Shown here piece after piece: positions 49,552 through 61,299 of a stretch of DNA of 64,000 nucleotides. The stretch is from Argentina anserina (lineage: Eukaryota; Streptophyta; Magnoliopsida; Rosales; Rosaceae). The translations under genes were made by a program, and so were the position numbers. The DNA lies in assembly GCF_933775445.1 (NCBI RefSeq), contig NC_065874.1, forward strand, positions 28,404,501 through 28,468,500. Direction: 5' to 3'. How positions within the stretch are numbered: the first letter of the stretch is position 1; each line of letters begins with the position of its first letter. The notes beneath the pieces were generated by a model. It did not search any database and was not told the DNA's origin. It saw nothing but the letters and a program-made list of their open reading frames with translations.

Positions 49552-49989
49552 ATGGCTCCCAAAGCAGAGAAGAAGCCCGCCGAGAAGAAGCCGGCCGAGA
49601 AGGCCCCAGCAGAGAAAGCCCCGGCGGAGAAGAAGCCCAAGGCCGGCAAGAAGCTCCCCAAGGAGGCCGGAGCCGCCGCCGGAGACAAGAAGAAGAAGAG
49701 GAACAAGAAGAGCGTGGAGACCTACAAGATCTACATCTTCAAGGTCCTCAAGCAGGTCCACCCAGACATTGGGATCTCCAGCAAGGCCATGGGCATCATG
49801 AACAGCTTCATCAACGACATCTTTGAGAAGCTTGCTCAGGAGTCGTCCAAGCTCGCAAGGTACAACAAGAAGCCAACGATTACTTCTCGGGAGATCCAGA
49901 CCGCTGTGAGGCTTGTGCTTCCTGGTGAGTTGGCCAAGCACGCTGTTTCGGAGGGAACCAAGGCTGTAACCAAGTTCACTAGCTCTTGA
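49552..49989 (+). CDS. histone H2B
   Basis: Intronless, 145 residues. The N-tail is a run of [18 protein letters not shown] repeats (residues 1-50), typical of plant H2B. The fold begins near [19 protein letters not shown] and continues through [20 protein letters not shown] and the conserved [17 protein letters not shown] and [13 protein letters not shown] end. The lysine of AVTK is the conserved monoubiquitination site. The start at 49,552 is the first ATG after the TATA box. H2B pairs with H2A in the nucleosome, and the promoter matches those of the H2A and H3 genes in this window. Confidence 0.98.
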   Translation: MAPKAEKKPAEKKPAEKAPAEKAPAEKKPKAGKKLPKEAGAAAGDKKKKRNKKSVETYKIYIFKVLKQVHPDIGISSKAMGIMNSFINDIFEKLAQESSKLARYNKKPTITSREIQTAVRLVLPGELAKHAVSEGTKAVTKFTSS

Positions 49990-50734
49990 AGGGTTTGACT
50001 GTGGATGGGCTCTTGGGGTTTTGTCTTACTATGGATCTAGGGGTTTGGGAAGTAAGGGTTAGTGGGTTTTGGTATTAGTATTTGTTCAGTTTCTGAATTT
50101 GATGCTTTGGATGGTTGTAAATTAAGTACTGATTTTGTTCAGGTTCTGTTGAAAATGAACATGAATGCTACACAAAATTTCGCCAAGTTGATTAAGTACT
50201 GATTTTGTTAAACAATAGTTCAAGTTTGCATATGCTGGTTTGCGTAAACCACTCGCTCAGATGCAAACTTGAACTATTGTTTAGGGTTTATGCTGGTGCG
50301 GTGCTTTTATACTGGTGTGGCAATGTCAAGGAGGCCTTGCGAGACTACGTATAGGAAGCTGTGAAGATCACAACAAACAAGATTCCAGACTAACTCGTTC
50401 TCATAATAAGGAAGCAGATGAAGGAAATATATGTGATTCTCAAATATGTACTCTTATTATTGAGGCTTTCTGTTACTGTTTACAGTAACATTTGAAAGGA
50501 TTTTGTACTGTACTTTTGATTTTCTGACTAATCAGAAATCAGAACCTCCACCAAGATTAAAGCTATGAATCTGATAGCCATTCTTTAACTCCATCACGGT
50601 TGCATTTTTTTCATTCTTCTAGCAATTTCTCCTAAAACTTATCTCGGATCGGTGAGCTTCTTTAATCTCTCTATGGTTTTAGTGAAGAACTTAAGCCACA
50701 GTCTGCTTAAAGTCTCCGACTCACAACGCAAATA
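49990..50734. other. H2B 3' flank with direct repeat and perfect hairpin
   Basis: A 19-bp direct repeat (ATTAAGTACTGATTTTGTT) occurs at 50,121 and 50,191, a spacing of 70 bp. A perfect inverted repeat follows at 50,209-50,283. The remainder is unassigned and becomes the 3' side of the U2 gene. Confidence 0.6.
50209..50283. repeat. perfect 23-bp inverted repeat with nested small hairpin
   Basis: Bases 50,209-50,231 are the exact reverse complement of 50,261-50,283, separated by 29 bp. The loop contains GGTTTGCGTAAACC, itself a short hairpin. It resembles a small RNA precursor or a recent foldback. No known miRNA was recognised. Confidence 0.85.
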
Positions 50735-50741
50735 TTGAACT
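50735..50741 (-). terminator. snRNA 3' box of U2
   Basis: AGTTCAA on the minus strand fits the plant 3'-end box AGTNNAA. It lies 7-13 bases past the predicted U2 3' end, the expected distance for 3' processing. Confidence 0.65.
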
Positions 50742-50747
50742 TGAATT

Positions 50748-50941
50748 GGTAGGGTGCGCCAAACCTTCTAATAGTGCAACACAAGGATGACACGTGCAGT
50801 CCCAATAGCAAGCTATTGTGATGGACAGCCCGTTATAAAAATTAATTTAATATCGTGTGGATCATTGACCCACATATCAGATATTAAACTGATAAGAACA
50901 GATACTACACTTGATCTTAGCCAAAAGGCCGAGAAAGGTAT
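50748..50941 (-). ncRNA. U2 spliceosomal snRNA
   Basis: The RNA starts ATACCTTTCTCGGCCTTTTG at 50,941 and keeps the invariant 5' half, including the branch-point-pairing GTAGTA region and the TATCAGTTTAATATCTGATA stem. Loop IIb pairs as TGTGGGTC/GATCCACA. An Sm-like site reads AATTTTTATAA, slightly off the consensus. Stem III contains the perfect CAATAG/CTATTG hairpin. The 3' half differs from the copies I know but keeps pairing. Total length is about 194 nt, which is normal. U2 recognises the branch point in pre-mRNA splicing. The upstream element, TATA box and 3' box are all in place, so this is likely a working gene. Confidence 0.96.
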
Positions 50942-50964
50942 GCATTTTCCAGAATCGTGCTTCT

Positions 50965-51014
50965 CTTTTTATACTCTCTTGGGCATACATACTGCTACAC
51001 AGCTGATGTGGGAC
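50965..51014 (-). promoter_or_regulatory. plant snRNA promoter: USE and TATA box
   Basis: The upstream sequence element GTCCCACATCA (51,004-51,014, minus strand) matches the plant consensus RTCCCACATCG except at the last base. TATAAAAAG is at 50,965-50,973. The about 30-bp gap between them is the Pol II spacing; Pol III-type snRNA genes have about 10 bp less. Confidence 0.9.
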
Positions 51015-53775
51015 TTAAACTATTACAGTTGACTCCACTATTACAATCGACGCACATTAAGATTAATGTTCTACACCATCTTAGCCTCTTAAGCAATAGA
51101 GAATTTAGTGCACTCATATTCGATATCAATTGGAAAGAAGAAGATATATTTCTTTGTGTGTCTGTGACATTGAGAAGTGATCGAGAGGCCCACAGACACA
51201 AAGAGAAACAAGGCTGCTGCTCATGTTATAATTAAACGGTAACATAGATACATAACACTCTTTCCTTAGTTTTGATGCAATGCATCATACAATCTTTGAA
51301 TTTAGGAACAGATAGTTCATGGATTTTTTTCCATCTTGTCTGTCTGCAAATACCAATTGTTCCCAAGTGTGTAACTGTGGACATTTTATATAAAATTCAT
51401 TGGTAAGAATGTCTTTAAGGACATGATATACAGTACTCATGAGGGCAGAGTTCGTTGTCCTTTAGAGATAGTAGTGGAACTGAAGCTGTATAAATTTAGC
51501 TTCAGTTTACAAGAGCACAATAATAGTTGATCAATATGCTTAATTAAGTTTAGTTTACTAGTAAGAGTTTTCAATGCAAATTGCAGCGAGAATACACAAT
51601 TAAGAGCAAGCAACTAATTTAACATTTAAAATCAGTGTATCAAATGCAGTAGTGAATCCATATATATATAGACTTACTTGAATAACCTTCAGCCAACGAG
51701 TTGACATCCAGATTATGAGGAAACAAACCAGCACCAATTCCTTGGTTTTCACATCACGTCGACATGTTCATGCATACTACTTTCCCAGATATATATTCAC
51801 AGTTACCACTCATCTAGGTGGACAACGGCTCAGACACAATAGAATAGCAAGAAGTAGCAATTTCAGTCATTCCACACAAGCGCAAGGGAATAGCGATTTC
51901 ATGCTCAAGAATTATTAGGTAAGATTTAACCACTTGGCAGTTTCATGCAAACGCTGTGGAATAGAAATTTCATGCAAATATTGAAGTGTATGCTATCAGG
52001 TGTTTGACTTAATTAATATAGCTCCTCAACCTTAGAGTATAACTCCCTTAAAGTGTTTGCCATTTTCTGTATGATCCCTTCAGCTCGAAAGCTCGCAGCA
52101 AAACTCTTCTTTTAAGACTCATTGGAGATGGCATGCGTAGCTTACGCTTGTAGCCTCAGTGGGGGAAGGATGAATATCAATCCAATGTTGGTAGGCTCAA
52201 AATATCAGTTTTACTGCAGTAATCAGGCAAATCAGAAAGTCGCCATAAGTAGCTGCTTGCTACTTTCTCTTGCATGTGAAGTTAAGTTCAATTTGTAAAT
52301 TTAAGCCATCCACATTTGAGGATGATCGACCCACGAGACAAGGCCTTTCCATATCTAAACTTGATATCCTTGGAAGCACAGAACTGCATATTATCATCTA
52401 AACAAATTATCTATAAATAGAATAAGAACATTTCAGATCAAGTCTCGCAGATATGGTGTCATATATAATAGCATGAGTAAATCCAAGGTAAAATAAATGT
52501 TGTTTCTTGCTTTTCCAATAAAAAGATTAAAAAATGAGCTGCGGAGTATTCCAAAAGTGAAAACCCTGAAGCTGATTAATGTCAACTTGTGGACATTACG
52601 ATAACATAAACTTTTAAAACCAGATTGAAATGTTCATCACTCTTGCAAACTGACCAAAAAAGCAGTAAAGTCTAAAGCGTAAGCTTTCAACGCCTTGAGA
52701 GCAAGCTTGAGGTTTTTTGCGCGCTTCATAAAACATTGATAGCAGCATGCCATCTTTAATGGCCGGCCTTATAAGGTCAAAACCAGTAACAAAGGTCATT
52801 TGCCCAATTTTGAAGCACATGATATCTGGAAAGTAAATGCTGACCATATTGTACCTCAGAGAACTGAATAGTCATAAATTCTATGCACTATTGATTGATA
52901 TTAATTGAAATCTTATAGAAGGTGGAAGTTTTTACTCATATAATTGTGAAAGAAATACAAAGAGGATGTTACTTGAGTTATAAATATATTCTCAAGTTGA
53001 TCTATACAACCCCAAGTGCGAAGATATTCCTAGTCTGTGCTCCCAAAGCTCCCCTCTCTTTGTGAGTTGTATAGGACTCCCAACTTCGTATTTACACTTC
53101 ATATACATATATAATGTGTTAAAAGTAATGCAAAACTGCGGAACCGTGACAAAAAATTAGACTCAACTTTGAGGGGCACCCACAGAGGTGCACCCTTCCA
53201 AAAATAGGCGTATGCCAGTTAAAGCGCCGCGCACACGGTATTCTTTAGTAAAAGGCGAAAGAATAGTTCGCTATGTGCTCAACGCATGGCTCCGTGGGTT
53301 TTCACAGGGCAAGATGCTCCAAATTATACCACTCGCACTTGACTGTTTTTCCCTCTTTCTCCAGTGTGGGATATATGCCTCAAACTATTGATCCTGCTCT
53401 CAGTTCTCCACCTACACTCACCCTTTTCAGGGAGGTAAGAGATGCTGTTGAATGTTGATATCGTAATTACAATAAACAAGTCAATTGCTTCTACGTGTAA
53501 TTATGTAGGCTTAGTTGTTACATAGAAACACACGCATATACGAAATTATTATCATATTTGATCCAAGGTCAACTGATGTGTTGGTGTATCTGTATACAAT
53601 GGGAGATAGCTCCAAGTACGTACAAGGCTACTTTGCCTTGACTTCTGGACGTATCTTTTATTTTACATAGATACTGATCGATATCTGAACACGAGAATCA
53701 TTCGAGAGTTTCTCAGTGAGTCAGTGATGGTCATGGTCATCAAAGACCATAGTTTAGTATCTTTGAAGAAGAACA
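51015..53775. other. intergenic DNA, no gene recognised
   Basis: Several short frames (for example 51,715-51,918, 52,614-52,847 and 53,188-53,391) have no domain, splice partner or codon signature. No transposon end was paired. Confidence 0.4.
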
Positions 53776-54690
53776 AACCGTCGGAATTTTTGGTAAATCG
53801 AAAACATCACTATTATGCCATAAGGGAGGACCTATTACAAATATGCGAACGCCGAAAGCCGTTTGCATATATGAAATCACCTAATTTTTGTTACTTATCA
53901 TGCGGGGTCGCACTGAAGAAATCTATTTGGCAAAGCCCCGGTCAATGAGGTTTTATTATGTAAAAACGCCTCTTTTTTGGTTGACCGTAGGTACGAACGG
54001 TCAAACCATGTCCAAAATGGACGAAATTTTTACGTGGTTCCTAAATATATATACCAATCACATCTGCTGGTGTCGATCGACCATATTTCAAATTAGAGTC
54101 GACGATCACCTAAGTGTCAACTAATGTATCATAACCTTTATATTAGGTTTAAAATAAAACTATCGCATTATGAAGCGACTATATGAAGGAAAATTCTAGG
54201 GATCGATCGATACCAGCTGATGTGATCGTTATATATATTTAGTGACCCTATAAAAATTTCATCCAATTCGGACCTCATTTAACCGTCGGAATTTTTGGTA
54301 AATCGAAAACATCACTATTATGCCATAAGGGAGGACCTATTACAAATATGCGAACGCCGAAAGCCATTTGCATATCTGAAATCACCTAATTTTTGTTACT
54401 TATCATGCGCGGTCGCACTAAAGAAATATATTTGGCAAAGCCCCGGTCAATGGGGTTTCAATATGTGAAAACGCCTCTTGTTTAGTTAACCGTAGGTACG
54501 AACGGTCAAACCATGTCCAAAATGGACGAAATTTTTACGGGGTCCCTAAATATATATACCAATCACATCTGCTGGTGTCGATCGATCATATTTCGAATTA
54601 GAGTTGGCGATTTCCTAAGTGTCAACTAATGTATCATAACATTTATATTAGGTTTAAAATAAAACTATCACATTATGAAGGAATCAAGAC
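53776..54690 (-). repeat. second array of the 505-bp palindromic repeat, inverted
   Basis: About 1.8 units. GTCGGAATTTTTGGTAAATC recurs at 53,780 and 54,285, a spacing of 505, the same period as at 18 kb. The unique middle (CATTGACC.. and TGCGAACGCCGAAAG) shows that the array is in the opposite orientation to the 18-kb copy. No GC-rich hAT terminus lies at its left edge. Confidence 0.87.
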
Positions 54691-54839
54691 GGCTAAATAA
54701 TGCGCCTCTTATACATTAGGTCAATTAGGTTAGAAATTATGTGCGGCTGTGAGACCGACCACACTATTTTTTTATTAAAAAAATAATAATAATGTAAAAT
54801 TATAAATATGACAAAATGATGTCCTTTTGTAACGTTGAC

Positions 54840-55008
54840 CATTGACTTTGGGTTGTTCGGGTCGGTTCGGTTTTGAAGGGACTGAACCCAAAACCCAACC
54901 CAAATAGAATCGGTTCGGTTTGGTTTGATTCGGGTTTCGGTTTGTTCGGATTCGGTTTGAGTTCGGGTCCGGTTTTTTTCGGTTTTCGGGTCAGTTTGTC
55001 CACCCCTA
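54840..55008. mobile_element. hAT-like terminal fragment
   Basis: Dense GGTTCGG/GGGTTTCGG motifs end in GTTTGTCCACCCCTA, whose complement TAGGGGTGGACAAAC matches the left end of the element at 36,802. No opposite end was found, so the element is truncated, or merged with the adjoining repeat array. Confidence 0.55.
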
Positions 55009-55490
55009 AACCTAGCTATAAAGCCAAACCTCATGATAGCTGTACGCCACAGTTTTATCATTTTCATAATATGTTGCTACAAGAAAACACAGAATTCCAG
55101 AACTACAGAGAAATAATAAAAAGGTTATACATATTGCAGATTTGCAGAATAAATACATAGGATTGGTTCAATGGTATATGTCATACTTGTCTCATACATG
55201 ATAACCAATGTAATGATACTTCATAGGCATTAGGTACACACATTTTGTAACAGAGAGAACAGAACAGAGTAATGAATCATATATATCGGAATTAAGGTGA
55301 TGATCCTAGCCTTCCTACTTCCACACCCACCCAGGACACTGAAACTTGCATCAAGAACTTACTAAACTGGGAAATTGTAAGAATTGAGTGGATCAACAGA
55401 AGGAATGCGGAAGAAAAATGAAAACGGCCAGGGAAGAGCAATTTAAGACCAATCAAAGCAGCATCATGATCAGCCTCGGCTTCTCAACAT
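55009..55490. repeat. direct repeat copy 1 (3' of the TNL gene)
   Basis: The sequence from CCTAGCTATAAAGCC through TTTTATCATTTTCATAATAT to AGACCAATCAAAGCAGCAT matches 63,569-63,960 in the same orientation. The second copy lacks about 90 bp and carries point changes. Confidence 0.88.
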
Positions 55491-56668
55491 CATCACAGTA
55501 GTATAATGGAGGCTGAGACAGCCCCGGCCAATGAGCTGCAGATATCGCTGTGGATGTGCTCCTCAGATGCTCAAAGAAAGAATAGCTGTAAGACCACATC
55601 GTTCCCAAGATTCAGAAGCACCCAGCTGGATAAAACTCGGAAGCAGAGAGGGGTGGTTCGGCTGCTTGGCCAATTTGCACTGAAGCAACGTGATGCTGTA
55701 AAAATCCAAAAAGTGTATGAATTCATTCGGCATGCATAGGAAAATAGTGTTGGCTGTTAGGTAAGAATAGAAAGCAGAAATCATAGTGATGCAATGATGC
55801 CTAATTCCTATAATATGTGTTAGAATGACTCAACCTTCTCCTCTAATCCAGCCTCTGCCTCAAATCAAATCATGATTGATTTCCCTTGATTGTTATGATT
55901 ATGTTGTAATTGCATATCAGTAGGGATAGCAATGCAATTGTAGATGATTGCTCCTTTAATTACTCTCTTGTAACGGCAGTAATATACTGCTATATATTTG
56001 TACATGTCTATTGAGAATGTATTGGAAATCACTTTCTACAATAAGATTCAACTTGTAATCGACAAATGTTTTTCCATATAAATCGAGTTGTGATCCTGGA
56101 CAAAGGCCTACTATTTTGGTTGTAGCATGATACTATCTTGAATGTAACAGTAAGGCATCTGAACTATTGAATGATAAGACAACTCCAAGACATGTTTATT
56201 TGTTGATGCAATTTCGTATGCAATTTCTCTCTTTACCAGACAATGTTTTTGGTAGATTGTTCATAAATTAAGAACCGATTTGAATGTAACCTTTTCATAT
56301 ATTGATATACATAGCAAATTAGCAATGCTGCAACACTAGTGGTTTAAATATAAAACATGATAGGTGAAGGTTTTCCTAGAGTATACAAGAGTCTAAATGA
56401 GAACAAAATTGTTGCGTTTAACTAACCGAGTCAGTAAAAGTGAGCAAGTACTTGACAATTGACATGGTAGTGTTAACACATTTCACACGAGCTTGTTCAT
56501 TTTAGATATTTGAGCCACATATAAAGGCAACCGGAAATTTAGGGTATCACTAAGACAACTCTTTTATGTATAAGAGAAAAAAATAATTAGGTGGATTGGG
56601 TCAGCCTGTATCACAGTCGTCCTATAAATCAATCACAAAAACATACCTCCACGGAGAAGGATTGGTAT
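55491..56668. other. 3' flank of the TNL gene
   Basis: A 77-residue frame at 55,506-55,739 has no recognisable domain and may be chance. No transposon ends or RNA gene are seen in the rest. Confidence 0.4.
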
Positions 56669-57354
56669 TCATGCCTTGAGTCGTTTGAAGAATGATTTTT
56701 TGTTAGAGCTACCACTTGCATCTTCCTCTGCCTCCTCCGAGAGGCAATATTCACGACTCCGCTTCATGATCTGTGCTGGTGGATTGAGCAAGTTTTTCAA
56801 ATCTTGCTCATACAATAATCGGGCTCCACACCTCTGCACACAATTCGAGCATGGAATACGAACAAACATGCTATTATTCCAGTCATCAAAATATGTTTTG
56901 AATGAGAACCTAATAGAGTAGCTTGTGGTATCCTGGACTTGAGCACGAGGCATAAAAGACACCCAAAGATGGTCTCCCATCATCATATTGTGAACTTTCC
57001 CAGACATAAGCAGCTGGTGTTCTGAATCAATATTGTGTCTATCACCAAGACCAGGCAATGAACATTCAATTAATGAATCATTATGCACAAGTTTGTCAGC
57101 ATCTTTACGAACGGGAAATACAACACAAAAGACAATGCCAATCCACTGAGATCGACATGCTTCCCCGTCCGGAGGCAGCTTCACAGTCAATGAGTCTCCC
57201 TCGCTTTGAATATCAAACCATTCTGAAATTTTACTTCCAGGACTCACGATTTTGAAATATTCCCCGGAATTTATGAATTGCTATATCAAAGGAACAAATA
57301 TGCATCGTATCAAAAATGGAACAAAAATGCATGCATGTTCAAAACAGAATTAAC

Positions 57355-57419
<65 letters not shown>

Positions 57420-60400
57420 GGAGTGATGGAGCATACCTGTGCGACTACCTGAGCAGGAGGCAATCTCCTTAGCATTGAAAGTATTCCCGTATTCAAGCCT
57501 TCCTTGTCAATCAATCCATGGCAATTCACAGTTGTCAGAGAAAACTCAAAGTACTCCAAATTGTTGGTGCATGTGGAACCCTCTGACAACCTTTCTAAAG
57601 AAGAACAATTGTCTGCGTCTACGTGTAATATTTCATTCGGTGGAAGAATAGGCAACTCTTGAAGCCTTTGGCACCCCGTCAATCTAATGAACTGAAGCTT
57701 AGAAAGGCATTTAATGCTTGCAGGAAGAGTAACAAAATTATTTCCACCAAGACACAACTGTACTAGATTCGGCAAGCAGTAGCCAATATCATCCGGGATA
57801 ACTCCTTGACAGAGATTACAATCACTCAAATTTAAGTTGCACAAAAACGGTAAAGCCCTTGGAGATGGCAACGCCGAGCACAAAGGCTCGGGCGTTGTGC
57901 TAAAGCCCGTGCCAAGCTTTACTTGGGAAGTGCTTCTTCTGAATAAGTCCCTGAAGCCCATGCGGAGCTTCTTGCTCATAGACCGCTTCAAACACTCTGT
58001 CTCCCCCGTATTTTGTACCAGTGTCTTCAGTTTTGGGCATCCAAACATAATGAGTTCTTCAAGAGCCTTCAATTTAAACAACGCCGTACCCGGGAGACTC
58101 TTGAGACTTTTGCCATTACCTACATTCAAAGATGTAAGGCCAACCAGATGTTCAATCGATGCAGGTAGTTCCTCAGCAGCAGTCCCACCTATCCAAAGTC
58201 GTGACAAATTTTTCATCCCTTCTCCGAATTCTAGGATCTTTACCTTTGAGCAGTCTTCTAGGCTGAGCATCTCGAGAGAATCCATTTCAATCTTACTCGG
58301 GAATCTCTTAACATTTATGCAGTGATAAAGTGTCAATCTCTTAAGCTTTTTGTTGACTGCAATGGATGGATGGACCTCAACTAAACCCTCACAATAGTCA
58401 AGATACAACTCCTCAAGATTCGGTATACCTGTGAAATCAGGGGTCTTCTCCAAGTTTTTGGAGTCACTAAGATCCATGTGTTTCAAATTAGGCAAGTCCT
58501 GTACGATACATTAAACAAATTTATCACTTTTAGAAAACCTAAAATTCTATTTTGAAGTAGGAAACATGATCAACATTGTTACCTGTCTTCCATCCCAAAG
58601 CCGAACAAGTTTGCTATTTTGCATCTTAAGTTCAACAAGTAAATTTGGTCGGAAACTTGCTGGAAGAGTTTTGGAAGGGTACCAATTCCATCTGAGTATT
58701 ATCAAGGAATCTGGGAGGAATTTGGGGCCTGAACTAATTATTAGATTATCAAATTCAAGAAACATTAGTTTGCACATCTTAGAGAGGCAATTCCAATTCC
58801 AGCTTGAATCTTCCACTTCTAATTTTGGTAACCTCAAGCGGATGCCTCTGATTGCTTCTGTTCCCTGATAATAATTCAGAATTAAAAAAAAAGTTAATTT
58901 TGCTCAGGTCCAATATGAATCATGCTAAAGTAAAATGTGTATTTTATTTTTGTCGTTAAACTTGGATTGTCCATACCGTATTCCTCGTAAATACATGAAA
59001 GATGTCATCACGATCACACAAACGGCTGCGAAGACCAGGCTCGTCATGAGGTTCTCGGGTCTTTTGACGTTCAATATCCTCTGCCATTTCTTGAATCAGA
59101 TCATGCATCCCAATAACGTTGTTGTACTCAGTCAAGAGTGATTTCTCGATGAGAACATTTACCACAATAAGAAAATCAGCCTCGTACCAATATCGTAGCA
59201 GTTCAATGATTCGTCCCTTCTCCATCCACTTGAAGAAGAATGCAATGTCCATAAAAATCCTCTGTTGCCAATCATTCAGCGCATTATAACTTACTTTGAG
59301 GGAATCAAAAATCGTCGGATTGGGGATTCTCTTTAGTGAATCCAATGTACTCTTCCATTCATCTAGATTTCTCAGATACAAAGAACTTCCTAGAGCTATC
59401 AGAGCTAATGGAAGCCCTTTGGCATAATATACAAAAGACCTGGAAAGCTCTAAAAACCCCTCCTCTGGCTGATCTTTCTCGAAGGCTTTGTGACTAAAGA
59501 GCTCAAGAGCTTCACTAGCATTTAACCCCTGAAGCTCAAATGATAAATCTATATGATGCTCGGTCAGGAGACGTTTATCTCTAGTTGTAACAATGATCCT
59601 GCTCCCCTCACCAAACCAAAATGTATGTCCCGCCAAGTATTTTAGGAGCTCAGAGCTATCAACATCATCAACAACAAGAAGAACCTTTTTATTAGACATG
59701 CATTTTCTAATGAAAGCGGTTCCTTTGTACTCATCCCAAACTTGTGAAACATTTCCCTTCATGACTGGAAAGAGAACCTGTTTTTGAAGCGTGACTAGTT
59801 GACCATGAGACTTCCTGACATCAACAAGAAACTCAGCCACTTCAAATTGATGGGAAATTCTCTCGAACACTAGCTTAGCAAGGGTAGTTTTACCCACTCC
59901 GCCCATACCCCATATTCCTATAAATCGAACTTGTTTTTCCTCAAGAGCTAAAAGTGAACCCAGTTGCCCGAATCTAAAGTCAATTCCGACTAACTTTTCA
60001 CCGGAATCCGACGAGGTGATTGTTGGACTAACTTTCTCCCACACACGTCTCACAATGACTTCTATAAGCTCACTTTCAGATCTAATAAATAAATAAAAGT
60101 CAATCATCAAGCTAATAATATATATTGATATAGCAGAACATTGTTTATGCCAAGTCAAAACAAAAAAGACAACGTACAAATAAGGGGTGAAGTTGAAGTG
60201 CTTACTTATAATTCTTTGCGTCCCATCCAGAGAGATTGGCCACTTTTCTTAAAGCTTCTCTCCACCTCACCACCTTCTCTGGGTTGCCACTGAACTTCTC
60301 TTCATGCTTATCGAAGGCTTCAGCAAAGCTCTTCCTTTGATGTCGGACGTCGGATGGATCCACATTGTAGAAGACCGGCAGAATTCTCTCATCTCCGGCT

Positions 60401-60720
60401 TCCATGGAGTCGATGATTGTGGCAAGTTCATCCAAGCACCAAGTGGAAGAAGCATAGTTGGGTGAGAGAACAACGATTGCGAGATGTGAATTTCGGATAG
60501 CGGTCAAGAGCTTGGGAGAGATCTCAGCTCCGATTTGAAGCTCTTGGTCGTCTATGAAAGTCTTGAGCACCTGGCCGAACCCCAATTGGTTGTATAAGTG
60601 GGAGGTGAAACCCCGGCGGGTGTCCTCACCCCTGAAACTCAAGAAAACATCGAATTTCCAACGGGGAGGTGGATCAGGCCAAGCAAGAGATGGGGAGGCT
60701 CTTTGGGGGCTCAAAGCCAT
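56669..60720 (-). CDS. TIR-NB-LRR (TNL) immune receptor, five exons
   Basis: Exons 60720-60206, 60081-58977, 58864-58583, 58498-57437 and 57280-56669 join at GT-AG sites in frame to give 1191 residues. Exon 1 is the TIR domain (WKFDVFLSFRGEDTRRGFT), with SPNYASSTWCLDEL carrying the glutamate needed for NADase activity in this family. Exon 2 is NB-ARC: P-loop GMGGVGKTT, kinase-2 KVLLVVDDVD, RNBS-B GSRIIVTTRD, GLPLALIALG and an intact MHD (GMHDLIQEMA). Exons 3-4 encode leucine-rich repeats (LPNLKHMDLSDSKNL, PNLEELYLDYCEGL). Exon 5 is the post-LRR C-JID region starting near GEYFKIVSPGSKISEWF and ending in basic KKSFFKRLKA. Such receptors sense pathogen effectors inside the cell. All key motifs are intact, so it is probably functional. 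Confidence 0.96.
57357..57416 (-). repeat. (GA/CT)30 microsatellite in TNL intron 4
   Basis: Thirty uninterrupted dinucleotide repeats fill more than a third of the 156-bp intron. On the gene's strand it is a (TC)n pyrimidine tract. Confidence 0.97.
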
Positions 60721-60860
60721 TGGAAGCCAATGTGAGAACTAGTTTGTTGGTTGCAGAAGAAATCACTGTGAAGGTGAAAAGCAAATAATGGAAGAGGGAG
60801 AGAGTGAGCCGCGCAGTACTGAAAGTATACGCGTTGCTTTTAAGCTTCTTTTTTTTTAAC

Positions 60861-61272
60861 GGAGCAAAAAAAATTGCGTACAAATTAGTACGTACGCGTG
60901 TGTTTAAACTCTAATTTATTTACATATTTTGAGAATATAAATACATGATTTTAACCGTTCAAAAATGTAGTTTATTACTAAAAATCATTTCTGTAAAAGA
61001 TCAACATAAATAAAAATCGTCTTTTATAGTCAATTGTATCAAACAAATTAACGATTGATCATGAGACTACTAACTTTTACCATAACCGTTCATTTATTTG
61101 ATGCAATCGACAAAGAAAACGATTTTTTTATGTTGATCTTTTACAGAAATGATCTTTAGTAATAAACTAAACTTTTGAACGGTTAAAATTATGTATTTAT
61201 ATTCCCAAAGTGTGCAAATAAATGAGAGTTTGGACGCACGCGTACATACTAGTTTGTACGCAAGTTTTTCCC
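60861..61272. mobile_element. foldback MITE in the TNL promoter (about 410 bp)
   Basis: The arms are long inverted repeats. The left begins GGAGCAAAAAAAATTGCGTA, and the right reads GGGAAAAACTTGCGTACAAA on the other strand. Similarity extends about 150 bp into each side (AAAATCATTTCTGTAAAAG and CTTTTACAGAAATGATC). Flanking TTTAAC and TTTAAT may be a decayed TSD. It lies about 140 bp upstream of the TNL start codon. Confidence 0.8.
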
Positions 61273-61299
61273 TTTAATAAGGTAAATTGCCCCTAATTT

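Noticed and set aside
49477..49941. A 154-residue Leu/Gly-rich frame antisense to H2B
   Set aside because: It is the complement of the Lys/Ala/Pro-rich H2B tail; no domain.
55506..55739. 77-residue frame downstream of the TNL gene
   Set aside because: Ends in no recognisable motif and has no splice partner; the repeat copy at 63.6 kb does not preserve it.
57837..58325. A 162-residue frame opposite the LRR exon of the TNL gene
   Set aside because: Antisense to a well-supported exon, with no homology recognised.
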